The notes: generated from the letters alone by a model not told the origin. A stretch of 64,000 nucleotides of DNA from Solimonas terrae (GCF_011067135.1 NZ_JAAMOW010000009.1:186001-250000); one strand, 5' to 3'. Positions 1 through 10,532 are shown, counted from the stretch's first letter. Numbers and translations are program-made.

Positions 1-1239
<1,239 letters not shown>

Positions 1240-1274
1240 TCGCGACGCGCTCCCACGGCACGCCTCGAACCCTA

Positions 1275-1295
1275 TCGCCGCCCTTATGGCGGCGA
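1275..1295. terminator. Stem-loop after gltD
   Basis: Perfect 8-bp arms TCGCCGCC and GGCGGCGA with a 5-base loop CTTAT lie 36 bp after the gltD stop codon. No T-tract follows, so it is either a weak or Rho-assisted terminator or a 3' stabilising hairpin. Confidence 0.4.
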
Positions 1296-1312
1296 CGGTC
1301 GATCCTGGGCTC

Positions 1313-1389
1313 CGCGGCTCGGACCTCGTCGTCACCGCTGTTTTCGAAGGCCGTGAAGCTGCCGAAGGCATCCTCGACTATCTGAAGAT
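1313..1389 (+). repeat. Partial duplicate of the gltD 3' end
   Basis: Bases 1313-1384 match the gltD tail at 1159-1230 with only three mismatches, and all three fall at third codon positions (GGT/GGC, CGC/CGT, GCC/GCT). The copy then diverges: the gltD stop codon is replaced by CGA, so the copied frame runs on without a stop into the repeat at 1398. The wider gap 1240-1592 holds no gene I can support: only the stem-loop at 1275, this copy, the REP-like hairpin at 1398 and the leader of the next gene. Confidence 0.85.
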
Positions 1390-1397
1390 CCGAGCGA

Positions 1398-1455
1398 GGT
1401 CGCGGCTTGCGCCGCGCCCGCGTCGAAATTCGCAGGAGCGTCGCAAGCCGCGACC
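1398..1455. repeat. REP-like inverted repeat
   Basis: The arms GGTCGCGGCTTGCG (1398-1411) and CGCAAGCCGCGACC (1442-1455) are perfectly complementary over 14 bp around a 30-base spacer. The core CGCAAGCCGCGA is shared with the repeats at 42756-42821 and 58239-58303, so this is a dispersed family of the kind mobilised by RAYT transposases. No RAYT gene is in the window. Confidence 0.7.
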
Positions 1456-1592
1456 TGCGTAACGCATATGGATTCGGCAGGTTGCTGGCGACTGCCGGAC
1501 GATGGCGGAGTCCCCGGAAAACCCCCAAATCGTTGACGGATGGCGAACCGTTCGCTGTCATGACGGTCTGAAGGCTTTCAATATCGGGGGAG

Positions 1593-4500
1593 ATGGCGAT
1601 GTCCGTGCTCGCGCGTTCGTTTGTTCTCGCAGGAGTGCTGCTGTCTGCGCTGTCGATGTCGGGGCCCGCCGCGGCCGACGACAGCACGCTGATGCGCTTT
1701 CCGACGATCCACGGCGACAGCGTCGTGTTCGAGGCGCATGGCAATCTCTGGGAGGTCGACCGCAACGGCGGCACCGCGCGCCGCCTGACCAGCGAGCCCG
1801 GCTTCGAACTGATGCCGCGGTTTTCGCCGGACGGACAGTGGATCGCCTTCACCGGGCAGTATCAAGGCAATCGCGATGTCTACGTGATTCCCGCCACCGG
1901 TGGCGTCGCGCGCCGCCTCACCTTCCACTCCGACGTCGTTGACGATGCGCCGCTGCGCTGGGGCCCGAACAACATGGTGCTCGGCTGGACGCCGGACTCG
2001 AAAAGCGTCGTGTTCCTCTCGCGCGCCGAAGCCTGGAATTCCTGGTACGGCAAGTTGTTCTCGGTCGCGCTCGGCGGCGGCACGCCGCAGGCACTGCCGC
2101 TCGATCGCGGCGGCCTGATGAGCTACAGCCCGGATGGCCGGCAGATCGCCTACAACCGCATCTTCCGCAATTTCCGCACCTGGAAGCGTTACGACGGCGG
2201 TCTCGCGCAGGACATCCACATCTATGACTTCGCCAGCAGGCAGCTGACGCGCGTCACCGACTGGAAGGGCACCGACACCGCGCCGATGTGGTACGGCCGC
2301 ACGATCTATTTCCTGTCCGATCGCGACGCCAATCGTCGCGTCAATCTCTGGGCCTACGATCTCGACAGCAAGCAGTATCGCGAGGTCACGCACTTCAGCG
2401 ACTACGACATCGACTTCCCTTCGCTCGGCGTCGCCGGCGGTGCTGACGGCATTGCCTTCCAGCAGGGCGGCAAGCTGTACGTGCTCGATCTGCCCAGCGA
2501 AAAACTGCATGCGCTCGACGTGCGGGTGCCGGACGACGGACTGCAGACCAGCGAGCGCTATGTCGATGCCAGGGACTTCATTCGCTACGACGATGTCGCG
2601 CAGCAGCCGGACTACGATCTGTCACCGACCGGCAAGCGCGTGCTGATCAGTGCGCGCGGCGATGTCTTCAGCGTGCCGGCGGAACACGGCAACACGCGCA
2701 ATCTGACGCAGACGTCGAATGCCGACGAGGATCATCCGGCCTGGTCGCCGGACGGCACGCGGCTCGCGTACACGACCGACGTCGACGGCGAACAGCAGAT
2801 CGCGGTACGCCCGGCCGGCGGCGGCGACGAGAAGATCCTCACGCATTTCGACCGCGGCTATTTCTATCAGCCGGTCTGGTCGCCGGACGGCGATCGTCTG
2901 GCGTTCTCCGACAACGAGCATCGTCTCTGGGTCATGTCGCTGGCCGGAGGTGCACCGACCTCGATTGCGCAGGACAAGCTGCAGGAGATTCACGACTACA
3001 GCTGGTCACCGGATGGTCGCTGGCTCGCGTACAGCGTCACCGCCGACAACACCGTGCGCGCGATCTGGCTGTACAGCGTCGCGACCGGCAAGGCGACGCG
3101 CGTCAGCGAGATGCGCGACAACGACTTCGCGCCGATCTTCGATCCCGGGGGCAAGTATCTGTACTTCGTGTCGACCCGCCACGAACTGCCGACCTTCAGC
3201 GAAAGCGAGTTCAATGTCGCGACTCTGAAAAGCACCGGCGTCTACGTTGCGACCCTGAAGGCCGATGCGCCCTCGCCGTTCGCCCCGCGCTCGGACGAAG
3301 CGGCATACAAGCCCGATGACGACAAGAAAGGCGACAAGGACAAGCAGGATGGCGACGATCACTGGAAGCCGGGCGCCAGCAAGCCGATCGACATCGATCT
3401 CGACGGGCTGATGCAGCGCGCAGTGCCGCTGCCGGTGCCGCCGGCCGACATCACTGGCCTCGATGTGCGCGACGACAAGGTGTTCTACCTGACCGCGCCG
3501 AGCCAGACCATCGAAGGGCCGCTGCCGGGCGAGAAGCCGGCGCTGCACGTCTACGACATGAAGGAGCGCAAGGACGCGACGCTGGTCGAGGATCTCGACG
3601 GGTTCCGCATCGCGGCGGACGGCGGCAAGCTGCTCTACAAGAAGGACAAGGACCTTTTCATCATCGACGCCAAGCCGCCGGAAGGCGACAAGAAGGACGA
3701 TGACAGGAAGCCGCTCGATCTTTCGCATCTGCGCACGAAGATCGATCCGCGCGCCGAATGGCAGGAGATGTTCGCATCCGCCTGGCGCCTGGATCGCGAT
3801 TTCTTCTACAGCACGAAGATGAACGGCGTCGATTGGGCAGCGGTACGGGCGTCCTACCAGAAGCTGCTGCCGCTGCTCGGTTCGCGCGAAGATCTCAACT
3901 ACGTGATCGGCGAAGTGCAGGGCGAACTCGGCAACTCGCACACCTATGTCGGCGGTGGCGACGACAACAACCCGGTCGCCAAGGTACCGACCGCAATGCT
4001 GGGCGCCGACATCACACTCGATGCCGCGTCCGGCCGTTACCGGCTCGCGAAGATCTATCGAGGCGACAACACGCGCGAGGGCTATCGTGCGCCGCTGTCG
4101 GCGCCGGGCATCAAGGTCAACGACGGCGACTACCTGCTCGCGATCGACGATCACGAGCTCAAGGCGCCGACCGATCCGTACAGTCTGCTGGTCGGCAAGA
4201 GCGACGACACGGTCAAGCTGACGATTGCGTCGAGCGCCAATGGCAAGCGCCGTGACGTCGTCGTCGAGCCGGTCGCCAACGAGCTGTCGCTGCGTGAACA
4301 GGCCTGGATCGACCACAACCGTGCCACGGTCGACAAGCTCTCCGGTGGCAGGATCGGCTACATCTACCTGTCGGACATGGAATCGCTGGGCATGCAGCAG
4401 TTTGTGCGTCAGTTCTACAACCAGCTCGACAAGCAGGCGCTGGTGGTCGACGACCGCTGGAACGGCGGCGGCTTCATCGACCAGATCGTGCTCGAACGTC

Positions 4501-4964
4501 TGCGCCGCATCCTCGTTGGCATGTCGACCAATCGCGAGCGCGCGGCGATGCCGATACCGCAGCAGCTGATCGACGGACCCAAGGCCTGCCTGATCAATCA
4601 CTACTCGGCGTCGGATGGCGACATCTTCCCGTTCTACTTCCGCAAGTACGGCCTCGGGCCCTTGATCGGCACGCGGACCTGGGGCGGCGTGCGCGGCATC
4701 CGCGGCTACTGGTCACTGCTCGACGGCGGCTACATCACCGTGCCCGAAGACAGTCTCTACGGTCTCGACTCGCAATGGGTGATGGAAAACCACGGCGTCG
4801 ATCCGGACATCGAGATCGAGGATTCGCCGGGCGCGTTGCTGGCCGATCACGACGAGCAACTGGAAACGGCGGTGAACTATCTGCTCGGCGAGCTCAAGAA
4901 AAAGCCGGGCGGCCTGCCGCCTGCCCCGGAACTGCTGCCCGCGTACCCGCCGGCAGGTCGCTGA
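1593..4964 (+). CDS. Tricorn-type S41 peptidase, secreted
   Basis: 1,123 residues. The start follows a GGGGGAG ribosome site, and the N-terminus is a signal peptide ending near PAAA-DD, so the mature protein should be periplasmic. Residues about 30-560 carry beta-propeller repeats with recurring SPDG and WSPDG strands, like TolB and the tricorn core. A Lys/Asp-rich insert follows (about 573-600), then a PDZ-like segment and a C-terminal S41 domain. Putative catalytic residues in tricorn order are Ser-His in GNSHTYV (about 783), the nucleophile Ser in SASDGD (about 1005) and Glu1065 in MENHGVD. Tricorn proteases trim oligopeptides. The gene appears monocistronic. Family assignment is strong; the substrate is unknown. 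Confidence 0.88.
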   Translation: MAMSVLARSFVLAGVLLSALSMSGPAAADDSTLMRFPTIHGDSVVFEAHGNLWEVDRNGGTARRLTSEPGFELMPRFSPDGQWIAFTGQYQGNRDVYVIPATGGVARRLTFHSDVVDDAPLRWGPNNMVLGWTPDSKSVVFLSRAEAWNSWYGKLFSVALGGGTPQALPLDRGGLMSYSPDGRQIAYNRIFRNFRTWKRYDGGLAQDIHIYDFASRQLTRVTDWKGTDTAPMWYGRTIYFLSDRDANRRVNLWAYDLDSKQYREVTHFSDYDIDFPSLGVAGGADGIAFQQGGKLYVLDLPSEKLHALDVRVPDDGLQTSERYVDARDFIRYDDVAQQPDYDLSPTGKRVLISARGDVFSVPAEHGNTRNLTQTSNADEDHPAWSPDGTRLAYTTDVDGEQQIAVRPAGGGDEKILTHFDRGYFYQPVWSPDGDRLAFSDNEHRLWVMSLAGGAPTSIAQDKLQEIHDYSWSPDGRWLAYSVTADNTVRAIWLYSVATGKATRVSEMRDNDFAPIFDPGGKYLYFVSTRHELPTFSESEFNVATLKSTGVYVATLKADAPSPFAPRSDEAAYKPDDDKKGDKDKQDGDDHWKPGASKPIDIDLDGLMQRAVPLPVPPADITGLDVRDDKVFYLTAPSQTIEGPLPGEKPALHVYDMKERKDATLVEDLDGFRIAADGGKLLYKKDKDLFIIDAKPPEGDKKDDDRKPLDLSHLRTKIDPRAEWQEMFASAWRLDRDFFYSTKMNGVDWAAVRASYQKLLPLLGSREDLNYVIGEVQGELGNSHTYVGGGDDNNPVAKVPTAMLGADITLDAASGRYRLAKIYRGDNTREGYRAPLSAPGIKVNDGDYLLAIDDHELKAPTDPYSLLVGKSDDTVKLTIASSANGKRRDVVVEPVANELSLREQAWIDHNRATVDKLSGGRIGYIYLSDMESLGMQQFVRQFYNQLDKQALVVDDRWNGGGFIDQIVLERLRRILVGMSTNRERAAMPIPQQLIDGPKACLINHYSASDGDIFPFYFRKYGLGPLIGTRTWGGVRGIRGYWSLLDGGYITVPEDSLYGLDSQWVMENHGVDPDIEIEDSPGALLADHDEQLETAVNYLLGELKKKPGGLPPAPELLPAYPPAGR

Positions 4965-5016
4965 TCGCGGCGACTGCCGGCGCGTCCCCTGGCGCCGCCG
5001 GCAGTCGTCCGTTTCT

Positions 5017-5709
5017 TCAACCGCTCGTCGTCGTGCGCGACCAGGCCGGCTCGGCGCCGCGCACACCGTAGCGCCGGTTCAGGCGAATGCCGACGGCGAG
5101 CGCGATCGCCAGCGGCCCGAACCACGCGAGTCCGTGTGCCGTGCCGGCGAGTGCCACCGGCAGCAGGCGATTGAGGCCGATCGACAGGAACGCGATATGC
5201 GTGGCAACGCCATTGCCCAGCATCGAGCCGAAGTGTTCGCGCAGCCACCAGCGCGGCGCTTCGGGGCGGCGGACGAGCCGCCACATCGTCATGCCGCGCA
5301 CAATGCCGACCGAGGAAAATCCCGCGAGCAGCATCTGCTGGCTGGCGAGTCCATAGCCGAGCAGGGCCAGTCCGCAAGCAAGATTCAGCGCGGCCAGCAG
5401 GCGATACCACGTGCCTCGATAGCGCAGGTAGTCGCGCTTCATGCGGATCGCGAACCAGGCCGTGATGCAGCTCGAAGCCGTGATCAGCAACAGGTACAGC
5501 AGGAAGATCGCGACGCCGGTGTGGCCGCGCGCGAGCTGGATCAAGGCCATCGGCAGCGCGGTGACACCGATCGCGCACATCGCGATCAGGAAGCTGCGGC
5601 CGGCGAGCGCGTGCAGGCGGCTGCCCTTGCGCGCCAGCCCCGCGGTCCAGAAGCTGGCAAGACCGGCGCTGCCGGCGACGGCATGCAGACCGAGAAGGAT
5701 CGAATACAT
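5017..5709 (-). CDS. DUF2306-like multi-pass membrane protein
   Basis: 230 residues from an ATG preceded by GGAG six bases upstream; the longer open frame to 5904 would overlap the divergent kinase gene and was rejected. About six hydrophobic segments alternate with short charged loops. The N-terminal helix LHAVAGSAGLASFW and a following RLHALAGR loop resemble predicted membrane proteins of the DUF2306 type. No enzymatic motif was recognised. It is divergent from a two-component system across a 130-bp gap, so it may be a target of that system. The function is unknown. Confidence 0.6.
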   Translation of the reverse strand: MYSILLGLHAVAGSAGLASFWTAGLARKGSRLHALAGRSFLIAMCAIGVTALPMALIQLARGHTGVAIFLLYLLLITASSCITAWFAIRMKRDYLRYRGTWYRLLAALNLACGLALLGYGLASQQMLLAGFSSVGIVRGMTMWRLVRRPEAPRWWLREHFGSMLGNGVATHIAFLSIGLNRLLPVALAGTAHGLAWFGPLAIALAVGIRLNRRYGVRGAEPAWSRTTTSG

Positions 5710-5839
5710 GAGCGGCTCCACTGGATGACGCCGCCAGTTTCGGCCGCTGCCGGCGATTCCGGCAGATGACAAAACGCAGCTTCGACGGGTGACAAAACTC
5801 ACCTTCCGCGCGGTGCCTCGCGAATGCCACACTGCCGTG

Positions 5840-7006
5840 ATGAATGCTTCCGCCGAGTCCGCTGTGCAGCGAGCCGCGTTCCGCGGGCTGCGCGCACCGC
5901 TCAATCTCGCCGCCTATCTGACCTGGCTGGCACTGGCGTGGACGCCCGTGCAGCGCGCGTGGTCAGGGGCCTTGCCGCTGGACCTGCGCAGTCTCGCCGG
6001 TGGCGCCGGGTCGCTGGCCGTGCTGCTGCTGTTGCTTGCCCGCGAGCGCACCGACACCGGCGTGGCCGGGCAGCGGCGCCGACGCGCTCTGATCGTTGCG
6101 CAGATTCCCGGTGCCTGGCTGGCCTGCTGGGGTCTGGGCGAAGGCGCGCAGCCGATCCTGCTGGTCGTGGTCGCCGCCCAGCTCGCGGTCGCGTTCCGGC
6201 CGCGCGCGACGCTGGCCTGGCTGCTGGTCGCCAATCTCGGGCTGCTGGTCATCCTGCTCGAGCGTTTCCGTGTGGACGATGTGCTGGTCAGCATGATCAG
6301 CATGGCCGGCTTTCAGTTGTTCGCCGCGCTGTCCGCCGGCTACGCGCATGCCGCCGAACTGGCGCGCGACGAGGCGCTGCAGGCGCACGCCGAGTTGCAC
6401 GCCGCACAACTGCTGCTCGATGAAGGCGCGCGCGGCGACGAGCGTCTGCGCCTGTCGCGCGAACTGCATGATGTGGTCGGCCACAAACTGACGGCGCTGA
6501 AACTGCAACTCGCCCTCGCCGAACGTCGCGCCGATGATGCCGGCCGTGCGAGCTTGACCGCCTGCCGCGAACTGGCCGACGCCGTGCTTGGCGAAGTGCG
6601 CGCTGTCGTCGGTCAGTTGCGGCAGCACGACGGTATCGATCTGCAGCAGGCGATTGCCGCGCAGCTCGCGCCGCTGGCCGCGCTCGGGCCGCGAATGGAC
6701 GTGCGGATCGATCCGGCGCTGCGCATTGCCGACCTGCAGCGCGCTCATGCACTGCTGCGGGTCACGCAGGAGGCGGTCACCAATGTGCTGCGACACGCCG
6801 GAGCGCGGCATCTGCAGATCGCCTTGACGAGCGTGGCGGACACGGCGCGCCTGACTGTCGAGGACGATGGTCGTGGTTTGCGCGGTGCGCCGGAAGGCTA
6901 CGGCATCGCCGGCATGCGCGAACGGCTGGCGGCCTTCGGCGGCTCGCTGGAGCTTCGCGAGCGCGCCGGCGGCGGCACCCGGCTGTGTGCGGCGATCCCG
7001 CTGTGA
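5840..7006 (+). CDS. NarL/DesK-type sensor histidine kinase
   Basis: 388 residues from ATG 5840; an upstream alternative start exists at 5789. Five or six transmembrane helices occupy residues about 15-170, with no large periplasmic sensor domain. A short coiled linker leads to a HisKA_3 dimerisation domain with phospho-acceptor His210 in RELHDVVGHK. The ATPase domain has an N-box QEAVTNVLRHAG, a D-box EDDGRG and GIAGMRERL. The layout fits DesK-like kinases that sense the membrane. It overlaps the next gene by 4 bp (GTGA), so kinase and regulator are translated together. Confidence 0.9.
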   Translation: MNASAESAVQRAAFRGLRAPLNLAAYLTWLALAWTPVQRAWSGALPLDLRSLAGGAGSLAVLLLLLARERTDTGVAGQRRRRALIVAQIPGAWLACWGLGEGAQPILLVVVAAQLAVAFRPRATLAWLLVANLGLLVILLERFRVDDVLVSMISMAGFQLFAALSAGYAHAAELARDEALQAHAELHAAQLLLDEGARGDERLRLSRELHDVVGHKLTALKLQLALAERRADDAGRASLTACRELADAVLGEVRAVVGQLRQHDGIDLQQAIAAQLAPLAALGPRMDVRIDPALRIADLQRAHALLRVTQEAVTNVLRHAGARHLQIALTSVADTARLTVEDDGRGLRGAPEGYGIAGMRERLAAFGGSLELRERAGGGTRLCAAIPL

Positions 7007-7626
7007 GCGACGCGGTCCGCATCGCGCTCGCCGACGATCAGGCGCTGGTACTGAGCGGCCTGCGCGCGCTGCTGACCGATCTCGGCGGACTCGAGGTCGT
7101 GATCGAAGCGCGCGACGGTGGCGAGCTGCTGCAGGCCTTGCAGCATCAGCGCGTCGATGTCGTCGTCAGTGATGTCCGCATGCCGCGACATTCCGGCATC
7201 GAAGTCGTTCGCGCGCTGCGTGCACGCGGCGACTACACACCGGTACTGTTGCTGACCACCTTCGACGATCCGGCGCTGCTGCAGGGTGCACGCAGCGCCG
7301 GCGCGCGGGGCTTCATGCTCAAGGACGCGGCGCCGGAGGATCTGCGGCGCGCGATCCAGCGCCTGGCCGGCGGCGACATGTTGTTTGCGTCCATCAGCAC
7401 GGCCTCGTCGCTGCCGTCCGGCGATGCCGCACCGACGCGCCTGACCGCGCGCGAGGCGGACGTCCTGCGCCTCGTCGCCGGCGGCTATTCGAACAAGGAA
7501 ATCGGCCGCACGCTGGGGATTTCCGACGGGACCGTCCGCAATCACCTGACCGACATTCTCGCGCGGCTCGAAGCGCGTGATCGCACGCATGCCGTGATGA
7601 AGGCGATCGCCGCGCACCTGCTCTGA
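7003..7626 (+). CDS. NarL/FixJ-family response regulator
   Basis: 207 residues from a GTG start inside the kinase stop codon. The receiver domain has Asp57 as phospho-acceptor in SDVRMP and the conserved Lys in FMLKDAAPEDL. The C-terminal LuxR-type helix-turn-helix runs from LTAREADVLRLVAGG through SNKEIGRTLGISDGTVRNH. Phosphorylation by the upstream kinase should promote DNA binding. The nearby DUF2306-like membrane gene is a plausible target, but no operator was identified. Confidence 0.92.
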   Translation: MSDAVRIALADDQALVLSGLRALLTDLGGLEVVIEARDGGELLQALQHQRVDVVVSDVRMPRHSGIEVVRALRARGDYTPVLLLTTFDDPALLQGARSAGARGFMLKDAAPEDLRRAIQRLAGGDMLFASISTASSLPSGDAAPTRLTAREADVLRLVAGGYSNKEIGRTLGISDGTVRNHLTDILARLEARDRTHAVMKAIAAHLL

Positions 7627-7681
7627 CGGCAGACGTGCCCGCTGCGCGCCGGCCGCGCTCTCCACGAAGGGGGCGGCGCAC

Positions 7682-8272
7682 CTAGTGGCGCGAGCAGAGC
7701 GGCAGCCACGGCCGCCAGAGACGTCCGAGCCGGCCGAGCCAGCGCTCGAAATCGAGGCTCGAGTGTGTTCCGTACATCAGCACCGTCAGCAGGGCGGCGA
7801 CGATGATGGCGGCGACGAACGGAAAGCGACCGACCGGCAACGGCGCGGCCAGCCGCAGGAACAGCCAGAGCGCCGCGCCGCCAAGCGCCAGGCCGAACAC
7901 AATTTCACTGACGCTGTGCGCATGCAGGGCGTAGCGCGACCAGGCGATCGCCGCGATCCACGCGCAGGCCAGCGGCGGCACCAGCAGCCGTCGCCAGCCG
8001 GCCTCGTCGCGCGCCGCACAGACGCCGATCGCGCCATAGACGAAGAGACTGAAGCCGGCATGTCCGCTCGGGCTGCGCAGGCCGAATTCCGGCCGTGGAC
8101 AGCCGTGGAAATAGATCTTCAGCACCGCGATGACGCCGACGCAGAGCGCGAGGCTCAGGCCCCAGGCCAGGGTGGCGCGAACGCCGGCCTCGCGCGCCAG
8201 CCAGGCGGTGAACAGTACCGAGAGCGCCAGCAGGATCGCGGCGTTGCCGAAGCAGGAAAGAAAATCGAGCAT
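7682..8272 (-). CDS. PAP2-family membrane phosphatase
   Basis: 196 residues from ATG 8272. The open frame extends far upstream, but that part is antisense to yceH. Five or six hydrophobic segments carry the three PAP2 signatures: K-x6-RP near KIYFHGCPRPEF, PSGHAGFS, and SRYALHAHSVSE. The third signature has Glu where the family usually has Asp. Such proteins dephosphorylate lipid phosphates such as phosphatidic acid or undecaprenyl diphosphate at the periplasmic face. It is convergent with the response regulator and has no functional partner nearby. The substrate cannot be read from the sequence. Confidence 0.82.
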   Translation of the reverse strand: MLDFLSCFGNAAILLALSVLFTAWLAREAGVRATLAWGLSLALCVGVIAVLKIYFHGCPRPEFGLRSPSGHAGFSLFVYGAIGVCAARDEAGWRRLLVPPLACAWIAAIAWSRYALHAHSVSEIVFGLALGGAALWLFLRLAAPLPVGRFPFVAAIIVAALLTVLMYGTHSSLDFERWLGRLGRLWRPWLPLCSRH

Positions 8273-8419
8273 GGAATGAGGTGGTGGCAGGCAGCCGGCG
8301 GCACACGCTTGCGACGGTCTGGACCGAGATCTTGCACGAAACGTTCCGTCTCGACGTTCGCGGCCGCGTCGTGTGCCGGTCGGCGCATAGAATGCGCCCT
8401 CTGCCGCCCGATCAACGCC

Positions 8420-9076
8420 ATGTCCGAACTTCTGCTGAGCCCCGTCGAAGCCCGCGTCGTCGCCGTGCTGGTCGAGAAATCGATCACCACGCCGGCGTAT
8501 TACCCGATGACCGTCAACGCGATCATGCTGGCCGCCAACCAGAAGACCTCGCGCAGCCCGGTCATGAATCTCGGCGAAGGCGAGATCGGCAATGCGCTCA
8601 ATGCACTCGAAGAGCGCAAGCTGGTGGCGCGCGACAGCTTCAGCGGCCGTGCCCAGAAGTGGCGGCAGCAGTTCATGCACCAGATGTTGTTGAAACCGCA
8701 GACCCAGGCGCTGCTGGTGACGCTGCTGCTGCGGGGTCCTCAGACCTTGTCCGAGCTGCGCGGCAATGCGGCCGTGCTGGGCGGGCCCGGCGACGACGAG
8801 GCCTTGCGCGTCGCGCTGGACGACCTCGCCGACCGCGCACAGCCGCTGGTCACGGCCCTGGCGCGTGCACCCGGCCAGTCGGCGCAACGCTGGGCGCCGC
8901 TGCTGTGCGGCGCCGAGGCCTTGAGTACCGCCGAGCCGGAAGTCCTTGCTGCCAGCCCGGCGAGAAGCGAAGACGCCGGCCGTGTCGCGCAGCTCGAAGC
9001 GCGCGTGAGCACGCTGGAGGCGCGACTCGCCGCGCTGGAAAGCCAGCTGGGGATCGGCGGCGGCGACGCCGCCTGA
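8420..9076 (+). CDS. yceH: YceH/DUF480 family protein
   Basis: 218 residues from ATG 8420 (MSELLLSPVEARVVAVLVEK). The long upstream open frame is antisense to the PAP2 gene and was discarded. The two tandem winged-helix segments of the family are seen: KSITTPAYYPMTVNAI with the following NQKTSRSPVM, then LLLRGPQTLSELRG. The last 30 residues form a heptad coiled coil (VAQLEARVSTLEARLAALESQ). The fold suggests nucleic-acid or protein binding, but the family has no settled function. Confidence 0.88.
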   Translation: MSELLLSPVEARVVAVLVEKSITTPAYYPMTVNAIMLAANQKTSRSPVMNLGEGEIGNALNALEERKLVARDSFSGRAQKWRQQFMHQMLLKPQTQALLVTLLLRGPQTLSELRGNAAVLGGPGDDEALRVALDDLADRAQPLVTALARAPGQSAQRWAPLLCGAEALSTAEPEVLAASPARSEDAGRVAQLEARVSTLEARLAALESQLGIGGGDAA

Positions 9077-9102
9077 ACGGCGCCGCGGCGACGAAGCTGG
9101 CA

Positions 9103-9126
9103 AAGTCTGTGCGTCTATCCAGACTT
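9103..9126. promoter_or_regulatory. Inverted repeat upstream of eutB
   Basis: AAGTCTG (9103-9109) and CAGACTT (9120-9126) form a perfect 7-bp inverted repeat with a 10-base spacer, ending 17 bp before the eutB start. The size suits a dimeric regulator site or an RNA hairpin over the ribosome-binding region. No regulator gene is adjacent, so the role is inferred. Confidence 0.4.
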
Positions 9127-9143
9127 GGCTTCCGGATGCCTGC

Positions 9144-10532
9144 ATGCCGTCGTACCAGACCCGCATTGGTGCCCGCATTTATCGTTTCGACGATCTGAAG
9201 TCGGTGCTGGCCTGCGCATCGCCGCGCCGGTCCGGTGACGAACTGGCCGGCATCGCCGCGGCCGACGACGAGACGCGGGTCGCGGCACGTGAAGTGCTCG
9301 CCGGTCTGCCGCTGCGACGCTTCCTCGACGAACCCCTGGTGCCGTACGAGGACGATGAGGTCACGCGCCTGATTGTCGATACGCACGACGTGCCGGCGTT
9401 TGCGGTCGTCGCCGCGATGACCGTCGGCGAATTCCGCGACTGGCTGCTGTCGTATGCCGCCACGACGGAAGCGCTCGCGGCGCTGGCGCCCGGTCTGACG
9501 CCCGAGATGGTCGCCGCCGTGTCGAAGCTGATGCGCAACGCCGATCTGATCGCGGTCGCGGCCAAGTGCCGCGTCGTCACCGGCTTTCGCACGACGCTGG
9601 GACTGCCCGGCTGTCTTGGTGCACGCCTGCAGCCGAATCATCCGACCGACGATCCACTCGGCATCGCCGCCGCGACACTCGACGGTCTGCTGTTCGGCAT
9701 GGGCGACGCGGTGATCGGCATCAATCCGGCCGGCGACTCGCTCGCCGACACCGAGCGTCTGCTGCAGATGCTCGACGAGCTGCGGCTGCGCTTCGACATC
9801 CCCATGCAATCCTGCGTGCTCGCGCACATCACCACCAGCCTGCGTGCGATCGAGCACGGTGCGCCGGTGGATCTCGTCTTCCAGTCGATCGCCGGCAGCG
9901 AGAAGGCCAATCGCGGCTTCGGTGTCGATCTCGCCTTGCTGCGCGAAGGCTTCGACGCCGCGCGCACGCTGGCGCGCGGCAGTGTCGGCGACAACGCGAT
10001 GTATTTCGAAACCGGCCAGGGCAGCGCGCTGTCGGCTGATGCCCACCATGGCGTCGATCAACAGACGATGGAGGTGCGCGCCTATGCGGTCGCGCGCGCG
10101 TTCAAGCCCCTGCTCGTCAATACCGTCGTCGGCTTCATCGGTCCGGAGTATCTCTACGACGCCAAGCAGATCATCCGCGCCGGACTCGAAGACCATTGCT
10201 GCGGCAAGCTGCTCGGTCTGCCGATGGGCGTCGACGTCTGCTACACCAATCACGCCGAGGCCGATCAGGACGACATGGATACGCTCGCCGTGGCCCTTGC
10301 CACCGCCGGCGTCAATTTTCTGATCGCCGTACCGGGCGCCGATGACGTCATGCTCAATTACCAGAGTCTGTCGTATCACGACGTGCTCGGCCTGCGGCAT
10401 CTGTTGAAACTGCGACCGGCGCCGGAGTTCGAGCAGTGGTTGCAGCGCATGAGTCTGGCCGACGCAAACGGCGCGCTGCCGCCGCCGGCGCAAAGCGCGG
10501 TGCGCCGCCTGCTGGCATTGGACGCGCGATGA
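9144..10532 (+). CDS. eutB: Ethanolamine ammonia-lyase large subunit
   Basis: 462 residues, the normal family length. EutB hallmarks seen are the N-terminal YRFDDLKSVLACASP and, in the barrel core, GINPAGDS, a VDLVFQSIAGSEKANRGFG region and YFETGQGSALSADAHHGVDQ. EutB forms the TIM-barrel active site that splits ethanolamine into acetaldehyde and ammonia by an adenosylcobalamin radical mechanism. The stop overlaps the eutC start (ATGA). No eutA, eutD/E/G, permease or microcompartment shell gene lies nearby. It is therefore a minimal unit whose substrate entry and acetaldehyde use must be served elsewhere. Confidence 0.96.
   Translation: MPSYQTRIGARIYRFDDLKSVLACASPRRSGDELAGIAAADDETRVAAREVLAGLPLRRFLDEPLVPYEDDEVTRLIVDTHDVPAFAVVAAMTVGEFRDWLLSYAATTEALAALAPGLTPEMVAAVSKLMRNADLIAVAAKCRVVTGFRTTLGLPGCLGARLQPNHPTDDPLGIAAATLDGLLFGMGDAVIGINPAGDSLADTERLLQMLDELRLRFDIPMQSCVLAHITTSLRAIEHGAPVDLVFQSIAGSEKANRGFGVDLALLREGFDAARTLARGSVGDNAMYFETGQGSALSADAHHGVDQQTMEVRAYAVARAFKPLLVNTVVGFIGPEYLYDAKQIIRAGLEDHCCGKLLGLPMGVDVCYTNHAEADQDDMDTLAVALATAGVNFLIAVPGADDVMLNYQSLSYHDVLGLRHLLKLRPAPEFEQWLQRMSLADANGALPPPAQSAVRRLLALDAR

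Noticed and set aside
1398-1455. CRISPR-like repeats from the recurring CGCAAGCCGCGA motif
   Set aside because: The copies are far apart and inverted rather than in a regular array; they are REP-type repeats.
1313-1462. A separate small gene from the gltD tail copy
   Set aside because: The frame has no own start or ribosome site and runs into a REP hairpin; treated as a repeat.
9077-9143. Cobalamin riboswitch upstream of eutB
   Set aside because: Only 67 bp separate yceH and eutB, too short for a cobalamin riboswitch; only a small inverted repeat is present.
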